Assembly: GCF_007989805.1 (NCBI RefSeq)
Contig: NZ_BJUB01000008.1
Coordinates: forward strand, 202,410 to 266,409
Source: Cellulomonas xylanilytica
Lineage (GTDB): Bacteria > Actinomycetota > Actinomycetes > Actinomycetales > Cellulomonadaceae
DNA: 64,000 nt
Direction of reading: 5' to 3'
Shown in pieces: positions 8,629 to 20,300 of the stretch (its first letter is position 1; each line of letters begins with the position of its first letter). The notes under the pieces are model-generated. The model was not told the origin of the DNA. It made no database searches and saw only the letters and a list, made by a program, of their open reading frames with translations. A program made the translations under genes and the position numbers.

Positions 8629-9276
8629 GTGACGCACGAGACACCCCCGCGACCCGCCCCGGCCACCCGCGACTCGGGCCGGCTCGTGGTCCTGGTCTCC
8701 GGGACCGGCTCGAACCTGGCCGCCCTGCTCGCCGCCCACGACGACCCCGCCTACGGGGCCCGGGTCGTCGCGGTGGTCGCGGACCGCGGGAACATCCGGG
8801 CGCTCGAGATCGCGAAGGAGGCGGGCATCCCGACCGCCGTCGTGTCGGTCAAGGACTTCGACGACCGTGCCGCGTGGGACGCCGCGATCGCCGAGACCGT
8901 GGCGGTGTTCTCGCCGGACCTGGTCGTGCTCGCCGGGTTCATGAAGCTGTTCGGCGCCACGTTCCTCGGGCGGTTCGGCGGACGGATCGTCAACACCCAC
9001 CCGGCGCTGCTGCCGTCGTTCCCGGGCGCGCACGGCGTGCGGGACGCGCTCGCGTACGGGGTCAAGGTCACGGGGTGCACGGTCATGGTGGTCGACGAGG
9101 GCATCGACACCGGCCCGATCCTCGCGCAGGCGGCGGTCCCGGTGGAGCCCGACGACGACGAGGCGACCCTGCACGAGCGGATCAAGGCGGTCGAGCGGAC
9201 GCTGCTCGTCGAGTGGGTCGGCCGCATCGCGCGCGGCGGGCTGCGGGTCGAGGGGCGTCACGCGATCGTCGGCTGA
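8629..9276 (+). CDS. purN: Phosphoribosylglycinamide formyltransferase
   Basis: GAR transformylase of 215 residues, transferring the formyl group of 10-formyl-THF to GAR in purine synthesis. The N-terminal [19 protein letters not shown] binds substrate phosphate, and the catalytic Asn-His-Asp set is in [16 protein letters not shown] and [15 protein letters not shown] start, six or seven bases after a TAAGGT box, so the mRNA is probably leaderless. The next gene on the strand is purH, which has its own riboswitch. Confidence 0.95.
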   Translation: MTHETPPRPAPATRDSGRLVVLVSGTGSNLAALLAAHDDPAYGARVVAVVADRGNIRALEIAKEAGIPTAVVSVKDFDDRAAWDAAIAETVAVFSPDLVVLAGFMKLFGATFLGRFGGRIVNTHPALLPSFPGAHGVRDALAYGVKVTGCTVMVVDEGIDTGPILAQAAVPVEPDDDEATLHERIKAVERTLLVEWVGRIARGGLRVEGRHAIVG

Positions 9277-9301
9277 CCTCCGGGCAGCGGGCTAGACTCG
9301 A

Positions 9302-9406
9302 CCCCGGTCGTGACTGGCGCAGGTGGGTGCAACCACCGGGGAGCGGCCGCAGTGCCCCGCCACGCACCGCCCGCCTGGGTGCATGGGTCCGCCGTTGCCG
9401 ACCCAT
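9302..9406 (+). promoter_or_regulatory. ZTP (pfl) riboswitch upstream of purH
   Basis: Carries the conserved blocks of the ZTP/ZMP aptamer in order: GTGACTGGCG, GGTGGG, ACCACCGGGGAGCG and CCGCCTGGG. The GGCG of the first block can pair with CGCC of the last, which is the class-defining pseudoknot. A TAGACT -10 box at 9293-9298 would start the RNA near 9304. After the aptamer, ATGGGTC (9383-9389) can pair with GACCCAT (9400-9406); this small hairpin lies five bases before the CGGGAG ribosome site and may be the expression platform. It senses Z nucleotides that build up when 10-formyl-THF is short. Confidence 0.9.
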
Positions 9407-9422
9407 CCCCCCGGGAGCCCCG

Positions 9423-11015
9423 ATGTCCGCCGAGCACACCCAGCGACCCGTCCGCCGTGCGCTGGTCAGCGTCTACGACAAGACCGGCCTGACCGAGCTG
9501 GCCGCCGCCCTGCACGCCGCCGGTGTCGAGATCGTCTCCACCGGCTCGACCGCCTCGACCATCGCCGCCTCCGGCGTCCCCGTGACCCGTGTCGAGGACC
9601 TGACCGGCTTCCCGGAGTGCCTCGACGGGCGCGTCAAGACGCTGCACCCGCGGGTGCACGCGGGCGTGCTCGCCGACACGCGGATCCCGGAGCACCTCGC
9701 GCAGCTGGACGAGCTGGGCATCGCCCCGTTCGAGCTGGTCGTCGTCAACCTCTACCCATTCACCGCGACGGTCGCGTCCGGCGCCGGGCCCGACGAGTGC
9801 GTCGAGCAGATCGACATCGGCGGTCCGTCGATGGTCCGCGCGGCGGCGAAGAACCACCCGAGCGTCGCGGTCGTCGTCGACCCCGCGCGCTACGCGGAGG
9901 TCACCGCGGCGGTCCAGGCGGGCGGCTTCACGCTCGCCGCCCGTCGCCTGCTCGCGGCGGACGCGTTCGCGCACACCGCCGCGTACGACGCCGCGGTCGC
10001 CAGCTGGTTCGCCGCCGACTACGCGCCCGACGAGGAGGCCGCGGGTTCCGGCTTCCCGGCGTTCACGGGGACCACGTGGGTGCGCGGCGAGGTGCTGCGC
10101 TACGGCGAGAACCCGCACCAGCAGGCGGCGCTGTACCTGACGCCCGACGGCGTGGCGGGACGCGGGCTGGCCGGTGCGCAGCAGCTGCACGGCAAGGCGA
10201 TGAGCTACAACAACTACGTCGACGCCGACGCCGCCTGGCGTGCCGCGCACGACCACACCGACCCGGCCGTCGCGATCATCAAGCACGCCAACCCGTGCGG
10301 CATCGCGGTGGGCGCCGACGTGGCCGACGCGCACGCGAAGGCGCACGCGTGTGACCCGGTCTCCGCGTTCGGCGGGGTCATCGCGACCAACCGCACGCTG
10401 ACGGCCGCCGCCGCGGAGCAGATCGCGCCGGTGTTCACCGAGGTCGTCGTCGCCCCCGCCTTCGAGCCCGAGGCGCTCGAGATCCTCGCGCGCAAGAAGA
10501 ACATCCGGCTCCTCCAGGTGACGCCGGTCGAGGGTGGGCGCACCGAGCGGCGGGCCGTCAGCGGCGGCCTGCTCGTGCAGGAGCTCGACCAGGTGGACGC
10601 CCCCGGCGACGACCCGTCGTCGTGGACCCTGGCAGCGGGTTCGGCAGCGGACGACGCCACGCTCGCGGACCTGACGTTCGCGTGGCGGGCGGTGCGCGCC
10701 GTGAAGTCGAACGCCATCCTGCTCGCCGACGCGGGAGCCTCTGTCGGCGTCGGGATGGGTCAGGTCAACCGCGTCGACTCGTGCCGGCTCGCGGTCGAGC
10801 GTGCGAACGGCGGGGAGACCGAGCGTGCCCGGGGAGCGGTGGCGGCCTCGGACGCGTTCTTCCCGTTCGCCGACGGCGCGCAGGTGCTCATCGACGCCGG
10901 GGTGCGCGCCATCGTGCAGCCGGGTGCGTCGGTCCGGGACGAGGAGGTCGTCGCCGCGGCGCAGGCGGCCGGCGTGACGCTCTACCTGACCGGCACGCGG
11001 CACTTCGCGCACTGA
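9423..11015 (+). CDS. purH: Bifunctional AICAR formyltransferase/IMP cyclohydrolase
   Basis: Protein of 530 residues. The N-terminal MGS-like cyclohydrolase domain ([35 protein letters not shown]) covers about residues 1-200. The C-terminal AICAR transformylase carries the Lys-His pair and the [11 protein letters not shown] motif, and ends [12 protein letters not shown]. It catalyses the last two steps of IMP synthesis and uses 10-formyl-THF. ATG 9423 follows CGGGAG and the ZTP riboswitch, whose ligand is the phosphorylated form of its own substrate AICAR (ZMP). Confidence 0.97.
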   Translation: MSAEHTQRPVRRALVSVYDKTGLTELAAALHAAGVEIVSTGSTASTIAASGVPVTRVEDLTGFPECLDGRVKTLHPRVHAGVLADTRIPEHLAQLDELGIAPFELVVVNLYPFTATVASGAGPDECVEQIDIGGPSMVRAAAKNHPSVAVVVDPARYAEVTAAVQAGGFTLAARRLLAADAFAHTAAYDAAVASWFAADYAPDEEAAGSGFPAFTGTTWVRGEVLRYGENPHQQAALYLTPDGVAGRGLAGAQQLHGKAMSYNNYVDADAAWRAAHDHTDPAVAIIKHANPCGIAVGADVADAHAKAHACDPVSAFGGVIATNRTLTAAAAEQIAPVFTEVVVAPAFEPEALEILARKKNIRLLQVTPVEGGRTERRAVSGGLLVQELDQVDAPGDDPSSWTLAAGSAADDATLADLTFAWRAVRAVKSNAILLADAGASVGVGMGQVNRVDSCRLAVERANGGETERARGAVAASDAFFPFADGAQVLIDAGVRAIVQPGASVRDEEVVAAAQAAGVTLYLTGTRHFAH

Positions 11016-11021
11016 GCGCCC

Positions 11022-12284
11022 CTAGACGAGGGACGCCTCCCGCAGGGCTCGCCCCGGGTCGACCGCCACCGCGCGGTCGAGCCGGGGCAGCCCGGCCGCG
11101 GTGAACAGCCGCCGTGCCGCGCCGACGTCGCGGGGCCGGTCGACGGTGAGGATCGCGCCGACCTCGTCCGAGCCGGGCCGGAACCACAGGGCGGTCCAGC
11201 CCTCGCCGTCGCGAGGGTTGCCGCGCAGGACGACGCGGTCCTCGGTGCGGGGGCTGCCGAACAGGGCCAGCTCGTGGCCCAGCTGCGTGGAGAACACGTA
11301 CGGCGCCACGTCGGTGACCGCGTCACCGGGCGTGCCCAGCAGGTCCGCGACGAGCGCCGCCGGTCCGCGCAGGGCTCCGTCCCAGTGGCCGCCCGGGACC
11401 CAGCCGTGCCGCGGGGAGCGGCGCAGCGCGACGTCGCCGACCGCGCGGACGCTGCGCGGCGCGCCGACGACCGCATGGTGCTCGTCGACCCGCAGTGAAC
11501 CGTCGGGCTCGCGGGGCAGCGCACCGGCCAGCCAGTCGGTCGTCGGGCGGGCACCCACGGCGGCCAGCACGACGTCGGCGACGACCAGCTTGCCGTCCGC
11601 GAGGCTCACGCCGTTGGCGCCGACCTCGACCACGTGCTCGCCGGTGAGCAGGCGGACCCCCGCCGCCGCGTACCAGGGGATGGTCAGCTCCCCCACGGTC
11701 GGGCCGAGCGCCGCGACGAGCGGGCCGCCGTTCGCCTCGACCACCACGACGTCGACCCCGGCCGCGGCGGCGACCCCGGCCACCTCCGCACCGATCCACC
11801 CCGCACCGATCACCACGAGCCGTGCGCCCGGCACGAGCGCGGCACGGAGCCGTTCCGCGTCGGCGGCGGTGTGCAGGGTCAGGGCCGCCTCCCAGCCCGG
11901 CGGCCGGACGGCGTGCGCGCCGCTGGCCACGACCAGGGCGTCCGTGCACAGCGTGCCGTCGTCGGTGAGCACCTGAGGACGTGCCCCGGAGAGTGAGAGC
12001 GAGCGTGCCGGGGTGCGCAGGTGGACCTCGTCGGCGAGCGCGAGCAGGTCGGCGCCGAGCTCGTCGGCCAGCCACGTCGGGCCGGGACGGTCCAGGAGGT
12101 GCTTCGACAGCGGCGGGCGGTCGTACGGGGCGACCCCCTCGGCGCCGAGCACCACGACACGCCCGTCGAACCCCCGCTCGCGCAGCTCCGCGACCGTCCG
12201 GGTGGCCGCCAGGCCTGCGCCGACGACGAGCACGTCACGAGGTGGTCGGCGGTCCTGCAGGTCGTGGTCGGTCCGGTCGGTCAC
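11022..12284 (-). CDS. FAD-dependent pyridine nucleotide-disulfide oxidoreductase, ferredoxin reductase type
   Basis: Protein of 420 residues with an FAD-binding GxGxxA motif at the N terminus (VLVVGAGLAATRTVAELRER), a second dinucleotide fold for NAD(P)H (LVVIGAGWIGAEVAGVAAA), the FAD-contacting AVGDVAL strand and a C-terminal reductase domain. The family passes electrons from NAD(P)H to ferredoxin or rubredoxin. There is no disulfide CxxxxC motif. No ferredoxin gene is nearby, so the partner is unknown. GTG 12284 is preferred because TACCGT lies six bases upstream (leaderless); a much longer open frame upstream is antisense to DUF3017. Confidence 0.85.
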   Translation of the reverse strand: MTDRTDHDLQDRRPPRDVLVVGAGLAATRTVAELRERGFDGRVVVLGAEGVAPYDRPPLSKHLLDRPGPTWLADELGADLLALADEVHLRTPARSLSLSGARPQVLTDDGTLCTDALVVASGAHAVRPPGWEAALTLHTAADAERLRAALVPGARLVVIGAGWIGAEVAGVAAAAGVDVVVVEANGGPLVAALGPTVGELTIPWYAAAGVRLLTGEHVVEVGANGVSLADGKLVVADVVLAAVGARPTTDWLAGALPREPDGSLRVDEHHAVVGAPRSVRAVGDVALRRSPRHGWVPGGHWDGALRGPAALVADLLGTPGDAVTDVAPYVFSTQLGHELALFGSPRTEDRVVLRGNPRDGEGWTALWFRPGSDEVGAILTVDRPRDVGAARRLFTAAGLPRLDRAVAVDPGRALREASLV

Positions 12285-12322
12285 CTCGCAACGGTAGTCT
12301 CCCGTCGGGAGGCACGAGCGAG

Positions 12323-12763
12323 ATGGTGAAGGAGCGCATGAGCGGGGCAGCCGGAGTACGCCGCGCCGCTGGCGCTCACCCGGACGCCGTCGGCCCGGTG
12401 CGTCCGGAACCGTCGGAACCCCCCGTGCCGGGCCCGCCGCCCTCGACCGGTCCCATCCCCGTCGAGGAGGCCCCCCTCGACCCGCGGGCCATCGCGCGTG
12501 CGTCGCTCGACGCCGCCCGCAACGTCTCGCTGTGGTGGACCAGCTCCGGCATCGTCGTCGCCACCGTCGTGGCGCTGGTCGTCGGCACCCGGGCGGGCGC
12601 GTTCGTGCTCGCCGGTGTCGTGCTCGTGTGCGCCGTGGTGCGGGCGGTGCTGCCGCTGCCGGGTCCCGTGGCGCTCGCCGTGCGGGCCAAGGCCCTCGAC
12701 GTCGCCGTCCTCGTCCTGCTGGGTTCCGGCCTGGCCGTGCTCGCGCAGATCCTGCCGCGCTGA
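12323..12763 (+). CDS. DUF3017 membrane protein
   Basis: Protein of 146 residues. The first 60 are Pro/Ala/Glu-rich and probably cytoplasmic. Three hydrophobic segments follow (IVVATVVALVVGTRAGAFVL, GVVLVCAVVRAVLPL, VLVLLGSGLAVLAQIL). DUF3017 proteins usually sit near purH, folD or mdh in actinobacteria, as here. ATG 12323 follows GGGAGG; an in-frame ATG at 12338 after AAGGAG is an alternative. Function unknown. The last 20 bases, including the TGA, form unit 1 of a tandem repeat. Confidence 0.75.
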   Translation: MVKERMSGAAGVRRAAGAHPDAVGPVRPEPSEPPVPGPPPSTGPIPVEEAPLDPRAIARASLDAARNVSLWWTSSGIVVATVVALVVGTRAGAFVLAGVVLVCAVVRAVLPLPGPVALAVRAKALDVAVLVLLGSGLAVLAQILPR

Positions 12764-12843
12764 CGCAGATCCCGTCGCGCTGACGCAGATCCCGTCGCGC
12801 TGACGCCGATCCCGTCGCGCTGACGCCGATCCCGTCGCGCTGA
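12744..12843 (+). repeat. Five tandem copies of a 20-bp unit that starts in the DUF3017 gene end
   Basis: Unit CGCAGATCCYGYCGCGCTGA occurs at 12744, 12764, 12784, 12804 and 12824. Unit 1 is the coding end of the DUF3017 gene (AQILPR-stop), and each later unit repeats it with one or two changes. Because 20 is not a multiple of three, the later TGAs are in different frames. Likely replication slippage copying the gene end into the spacer. Confidence 0.9.
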
Positions 12844-12860
12844 CGCGGTTCGACACGCAC

Positions 12861-12893
12861 GGACGCCCGGGACCGTGGCGGTCCCGGGCGTCC
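12861..12893. terminator. Bidirectional terminator between the DUF3017 gene and the aquaporin gene
   Basis: Perfect 14-bp arms (GGACGCCCGGGACC) with loop GTGGC, placed between two convergent genes. Ends 24 bases from the aquaporin stop. Confidence 0.8.
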
Positions 12894-12916
12894 GGATCGT
12901 GCGGGTCAGGCGGGTG

Positions 12917-14008
12917 TCAGCGCTCCGACACCACGAGGACGTCGTCCGTGGTGACGTACGCGTCGTCCTCCTCGAGCAGGTTGTCCTCGGCCGGCTCCGC
13001 GGCGAACGCCCGGTAGACCAGGCCCGCGAGCGCCGCACCGACGAGCGGGGCGACCCAGAACAGCCAGAGCTGGCTCAGGGCCCAGCTCTCGGAGAAGATC
13101 GCCGACGCGGTCGAGCGGGCCGGGTTGAGCGACGCGTTGGTGACGGGCATCGCGACGAGGATCAGCACGGCGAGGGCCAGGCCGATCGCGAACGGCGCCT
13201 GCTTGTGCGCCGAGCGGCGGTCCGTGGCACCCAGGATGATGCCGACGAACACGGCGGTGACGACGATCTCGATGAGCAGCGCCGACACCAGGGAGAACTC
13301 GACCTGACCGGTGGAGATGCCGCTCAGCGGCGAGTGCTCGGCGTAGCCATTGGACACCGACGAGAAGAACGACCGGGTGGTGGCCTCGCCGCTGGTGTCG
13401 ATCAGGGCGGGCAGCTGCGACGGGACCGAGATGAAGAGGACTGCCGCCGCGATGATGCCGCCGACGAGCTGGGCCAGCCAGTACGGCACGACGTCCTTCC
13501 ACGGCGTCCGGCCGCCGATGGCGGCACCGATCGTGACGGCCGGGTTGAAGTGCCCGCCCGAGACGTGGCCGACGGCGATGATGCCCGCGAGCACCGCGAT
13601 GCCGAAGCCGAGGGCGACGGCGATCGCCCCGCCGCCGACGCTCGGCAGGCTGGCGTAGAGCGCGATGCCGAGACCCACGAGCACGAGCGTGAACGTGCCG
13701 AAGGCCTCCGCACCGAGGCGGGAGACCAGGCTCGGGCCGGTCACGACGACCGTGCCGGCGGGCACGACGTAGGCGTCGAGCTCCTCGACGACGACGTCCT
13801 CGTCGCGCTCGGCGACGGGCTCGGAGACGGGCTCCGGTGCGGGCTGGGAGACGGGCTCGGCAGCGGCCGGGGAGACCGGCTCGGACGCGGGCGCCGCGGC
13901 GTCGGCGGCTGCTGCTGCCGTCGCCTCCTCGGGAGCGGGCGTGCCGGCAGCGGTGGTCTCGTCGGGCTCGGGGGAGCCTGCGGCCTTGTCAGGGTTGTCC
14001 TGTGACAT
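12917..14008 (-). CDS. Aquaporin / glycerol-facilitator family channel with long N-terminal tail
   Basis: MIP-family channel of 363 residues. Both half-helix boxes are intact: HFNPAVTIG and SLNPARST. Six membrane helices fill residues 94-340. The Asn-Pro-Ala-Arg-Ser at the second box and the short loops fit an aquaporin more than a glycerol facilitator. Two unusual parts flank the channel: about 92 N-terminal residues rich in Ala, Pro, Glu and Thr with repeated EPVS, and an acidic C-terminal tail. Both tails carry a related acidic motif (EELDAYVV and EEDDAYVTTDD). ATG 14008 is supported by MSQDN with no better start. Divergent from icd. Confidence 0.88.
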   Translation of the reverse strand: MSQDNPDKAAGSPEPDETTAAGTPAPEEATAAAAADAAAPASEPVSPAAAEPVSQPAPEPVSEPVAERDEDVVVEELDAYVVPAGTVVVTGPSLVSRLGAEAFGTFTLVLVGLGIALYASLPSVGGGAIAVALGFGIAVLAGIIAVGHVSGGHFNPAVTIGAAIGGRTPWKDVVPYWLAQLVGGIIAAAVLFISVPSQLPALIDTSGEATTRSFFSSVSNGYAEHSPLSGISTGQVEFSLVSALLIEIVVTAVFVGIILGATDRRSAHKQAPFAIGLALAVLILVAMPVTNASLNPARSTASAIFSESWALSQLWLFWVAPLVGAALAGLVYRAFAAEPAEDNLLEEDDAYVTTDDVLVVSER

Positions 14009-14192
14009 GTCGATCCTGTCGTGAGTAACCGTCGGTGGAAGGGCGGTGCGCACGGAGCCTGCCACGGCCGACGATGCGGCCCTGGCGACGCGGTGATCAG
14101 CGTCTCGCCCCTGGTGGGTGCCAGCATGCCAGTCCTGGTGGCTGCGGTCACGGTGCGGGCCGAGGAGCGGACCGGAGGCCCGACTCTCCCAG

Positions 14193-14212
14193 ATCTCTCG
14201 ACGTCGAGTAAT
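14193..14212. promoter_or_regulatory. Palindromic operator at the icd promoter
   Basis: ATCTCTCGACGTCGAGTAAT, with a perfect CTCGACGTCGAG core. It has the same length, layout and first nine bases as the operator before sucC. It overlaps a likely -10 box, TAATCT at 14209-14214, so a bound protein would block icd transcription. Confidence 0.65.
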
Positions 14213-14288
14213 CTTGTCCCCGGACCCGCGCCGGCAGACGTTCCCTCGTGCCGTGCCCCCATCCGTCCCCAGCACAGGAGATTCCCGC

Positions 14289-16600
<2,312 letters not shown>

Positions 16601-16613
16601 GCTGCTGCTCACC

Positions 16614-17030
16614 ATGTGGGCGGAGGAAGTGCACGTCTCGCGCCCGGGCACGGGCGTGGGGGCGTTCCTCGGCTGGGTGCTGCTCGGTGCCGGGGTCGGC
16701 GCGGGCTTCGGGCTCGGCATCCTGGGCGGGTTGTTCCTCGCGCTGGGCCTGCTCGTGGTCGGCGGCGTGCTCGTCGTCCGGCAGGGCCTGCGGCCGGCGC
16801 AGCTGGGGGTGCTCACGGGTCTGGGGGCTCTCCCGCTCGCCATCGCCTGGCTGAACCGGCGGGGCCCGGGCCAGTACTGCGCGGGCGGGGTGACGGGAGC
16901 GTCCGACTGCGTGGCCCAGTCCAACCCGTGGCCGTTCGTGCTGGTCGGGGTGGTCGCGGTGGTCGTCGGCATCGTGCTGTTCCTGCGGGCGCGGCGCCCG
17001 CCGGGGCCGCTCATCGAGCCGCGCCGGTGA
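16614..17030 (+). CDS. Small membrane protein, function unknown
   Basis: Protein of 138 residues with four hydrophobic segments (GAFLGWVLLGAGVGAGFGLG, GLFLALGLLVVGGVLVV, LGVLTGLGALPLAIAWL, PFVLVGVVAVVVGIVLFL) and a basic C terminus. Two cysteines lie in the extracellular or periplasmic loop CAGGVTGASDC and could form a disulfide. It begins 13 bases after mdh and is probably read with it. Not recognised. Confidence 0.7.
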   Translation: MWAEEVHVSRPGTGVGAFLGWVLLGAGVGAGFGLGILGGLFLALGLLVVGGVLVVRQGLRPAQLGVLTGLGALPLAIAWLNRRGPGQYCAGGVTGASDCVAQSNPWPFVLVGVVAVVVGIVLFLRARRPPGPLIEPRR

Positions 17031-17037
17031 GGCGGCG

Positions 17038-17145
17038 CTAGAGCACGGAGCGGATGGCGGCCGCGAACGCTGCCGGGTCGTCCTGCTGCACGAAGTGCCC
17101 GGTCCCCGGCAGCAACCGCACCTCGACGCCGAGGAGGTCGTGCAG
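17038..17145 (-). pseudogene. C-terminal remnant of an alpha/beta hydrolase
   Basis: About 35 codons read LHDLLGVEVRLLPGTGHF and then VQQDDPAAFAAAIRSVL to a TAG. This is the typical end of an alpha/beta-hydrolase, with the catalytic His in GTGHF and the DDP motif after it. Upstream of codon 35 the frame loses all similarity, and the opposite strand has an unrelated short peptide end (SSALLASLAYPLTA, stop at 17211). Looks like a deletion scar joining two gene ends. Confidence 0.6.
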
Positions 17146-17273
17146 CGCCCTTCGCGGCGGTGGCGGACTCGTCGGCCCTGCTGGCGTCCCTGGCCTACCC
17201 GCTGACCGCGTAGCAGGGGGGCGGCACGAGCGCGGGTCCGAAGGATCCCGGTCCGACGCAATCGCCCGGATCT

Positions 17274-17304
17274 CTTGCTGCAAGTTGCTGCAAGCGGATA
17301 CGGT
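17274..17304 (+). promoter_or_regulatory. Promoter and direct-repeat operator of the amylase-pullulanase gene
   Basis: CTGCAAG occurs twice, at 17278-17284 and 17288-17294, exactly ten bases apart. The first copy is also part of the palindrome CTTGCTGCAAG. The repeats overlap a TTGCTG -35 box (17275-17280), 18 bases from a TACGGT -10 box (17299-17304). In Streptomyces the LacI-family regulator MalR/Reg1 recognises CTTGCAG-type repeats at alpha-amylase genes; CTGCAAG is its complement. Confidence 0.6.
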
Positions 17305-17354
17305 CGGCGACACCTGTCCCGCACATCGACGTGCGGGGAGACGAAGGAGTCGCC

Positions 17355-20300
17355 ATGTCGGTCGCCGACGCCCCCGTCCGTCCCCTCTCCCGTGCCCTGT
17401 CCCGCGGCCTCGCCGCGCTGACCGCCGCCGCGGTCGCCGGCGTCGGGCTCGTCGCCGCCGTCGGGACCTCCGCCGCCGCCGCCGACCGCACGGTCGCGCT
17501 GGTCGGCTCGCTGCAGAGCGAGCTCGGCTGCGCCGACGACTGGCAGCCGGCGTGCGCGGAGACCGAGCTCGCCCCCACCGGCACGGCGGGCGTGTACTCC
17601 GCGGACTTCACGGTCCCCGCGGGCACCTACGAGTACAAGGTCGCCATCGACGACAGCTGGGACGAGGCCTATGGCAAGGACGGCGGGGACGCGAACATCC
17701 CGCTCGTCGTCGCGGGCCCGTCGAGCCTGCGGTTCACCTACGACGACACGACGCACCGCATCGCGCTGACCCCGCTGGACCTGGGCGGCGAGTACACGGC
17801 GGCCGACGACGACCTCGTCGCGACGCCGGTGCGCGATCCCGGTGCTGACGAGCAGTTCTACTTCGTCATGACGGACAGGTTCGCCAACGGCGACCCCGCC
17901 AACGACACCGGGGGGCTCACGGGCGACCGCCTCGTCACCGGCTTCGACCCGACGAACAAGGGCTTCTTCGAGGGCGGCGACCTGGCGGGCCTGCACGACA
18001 GGCTCGACTACATCGAGGGCCTCGGGACGACGGCGATCTGGCTGACGCCGTCGTTCAAGAACCGCCCGGTGCAAGGCGCGGGCGCGGACGCGTCGGCCGG
18101 GTACCACGGCTACTGGATCACGGACTTCACGCAGATCGACCCGCACCTGGGCACCAACGCGGAGCTCGAGGCGCTGATCGCCGACGCCCACGCGCGCGGG
18201 ATCGACGTCTACTTCGACATCATCACCAACCACACGGCCGACGTCATCGACTACGCCGAGGGCACGTACGACTACGTCAGCCAGGCGACCAGCCCGTACA
18301 CCGACGCCGCCGGCACGGTGTTCGACCCGGCCACGTACGCGGGCACGGACACCTTCCCGACGCTGGACCCGGGCACCTCCTTCCCGTACACGCCGGTGAT
18401 CGAGCCGGAGGACGCCGACGTCAAGGCCCCGGGCTGGCTCAACGACCCGACGCTGTACCACAACCGCGGCAACTCGACCTACAGCGGGGAGTCCACGACG
18501 TACGGCGACTTCTCCGGCCTGGACGACCTCATGACCGAGAACCCCGCGGTGGTGGACGGCTTCGTGGACGTCTACAACCAGTGGGTCGACCTGGGCGTCG
18601 ACGGCTTCCGCATCGACACCGCCAAGCACGTCAACTTCGAGTTCTGGGAGAAGTTCACGACGGGCGTGCGTGACCACGCGGCCGCGATCGGCAACGACGA
18701 CTTCTTCATGTTCGGCGAGGTCTACGACGCCGACCCGGTCAAGCTGGCGCCGTACCTGCGCGACAGCGACATGAACGCGGTGCTCGACTTCACGTTCCAG
18801 TTGGCGGCCAGCAACTACGCCAAGGGCTTCTCGGCGGGTGGCCTCTCCGCGCTCTACGCGGGCGACGACCGGTACACGACGCCGACGACCAACGCGCAGG
18901 CGCTGCCGACGTTCCTGGGCAACCACGACATGGGCCGCATCGGCTACTTCGTCAAGGACGCGGACGACCCGGAGCAGCGCTCCGCGCTGGCGCACTCGCT
19001 CATGTACCTGACGCGCGGGCAGCCCGTCGTCTACTACGGCGACGAGCAGGGCTTCGCCGGCACGGGTGGCGACAAGGACGCCCGGCAGTCGCTGTTCGCG
19101 ACGCAGGTGAGCGAGTACGCGAACCAGAACCTGCTCGACGGCACCCCCGCGGGCTCGGTCGACCGGTACGACACCGACTCGGCCCTCTACGACCACATCG
19201 CCGAGCTGGCAGCACTGCGCAACGCCCACCCGGCCCTGCGCACGGGTGCGCAGATCGAGCGCTACGCCGACGGCGGGATCTACGCGTTCAGCCGGGTCGA
19301 CGCGCAGGAGAAGGTCGAGCACCTCGTCGCGACGAACAACGGCACCGCGCCGGCGACCGTCACGATCGACACCCTGACGCCGGGCGCGACGTTCGCGCCG
19401 CTGTACGGCACCGCGACGGCCGTGACCGCAGCGGCCGACGGGACCGTCTCGGTGACGGTCCCCGCGCTGGGCGCGATCGTGCTGCAGGCAGGCACGACGG
19501 TCGGCGCCCCCGCGACGGCCGGTGACCTCACCCTCACCGCCCCGGCGCCCGGTGCGGGTCTGACCGGTGACGTCGCGGTCACCGCGGACGTGCCCGACGA
19601 CGTCTGGAGCCAGACCTCGTTCGCGTACCGCGTGCTCGGCGACGACGGCTGGACGCCGCTCGGGACCTCCGAGACGACGTCGCCGCGCGTCTTCCACACC
19701 ATCGACGGTCTGCCCGACGGCGCGGTCGTCGAGTACCGCGCGGTCACGGTCGACGCGGCGGGCAACAAGTCCGCAGCCTCGACGTACGGCGGCGTCGGCG
19801 GCGCGATCGACGGCGTCGTGGACCCGGGCCCGGACCCGGGTGAGGACCTGTTCGTCACCGTGCCCGGCAGCCACAACGCGGCGATGGGCTGCCCCGGGGA
19901 CTGGCAGCCCGACTGCGCGAAGGCCCAGCTGACCAAGCGCACGGACGGCATCTACGCGGGCACGTTCACGCTGCCGGCCGGCAGCTACGAGTACAAGGTT
20001 GCCGTCGGCGGCTCGTGGGACGAGAACTACGGCGCGGGCGGCGCCCCGGGTGGCGCGAACCTGACGTACACGACGGCCACCGCGGGTCCGGTGACGTTCT
20101 ACTACGACCCGACGACGCACTACGTCACGTCCAGCGCCCAGGGTCCGATCCTCACCGTCCCCGGGTCCAGCAACAGCGAGCTCGGCTGCTCCGGCGACTG
20201 GATGCCGGACTGCCTGAAGAGCTGGCTGCAGGACCCGGACGGCGACGGCACGTACACCTTCACCGCGCCGGACCTGCCCGAGGGCGCCTACGAGGTGAAG

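Noticed and set aside
12744..12843. CRISPR array
   Set aside because: The units are directly adjacent without spacers and no cas gene is seen.
12285..12860. Upstream extension of the FAD reductase frame
   Set aside because: Covers the DUF3017 gene and the tandem repeats in antisense; the dinucleotide-binding fold begins right after GTG 12284.
14009..14192. Small gene between the aquaporin and icd genes
   Set aside because: Short frames only, no ribosome site or conserved composition; region is best read as divergent promoters.
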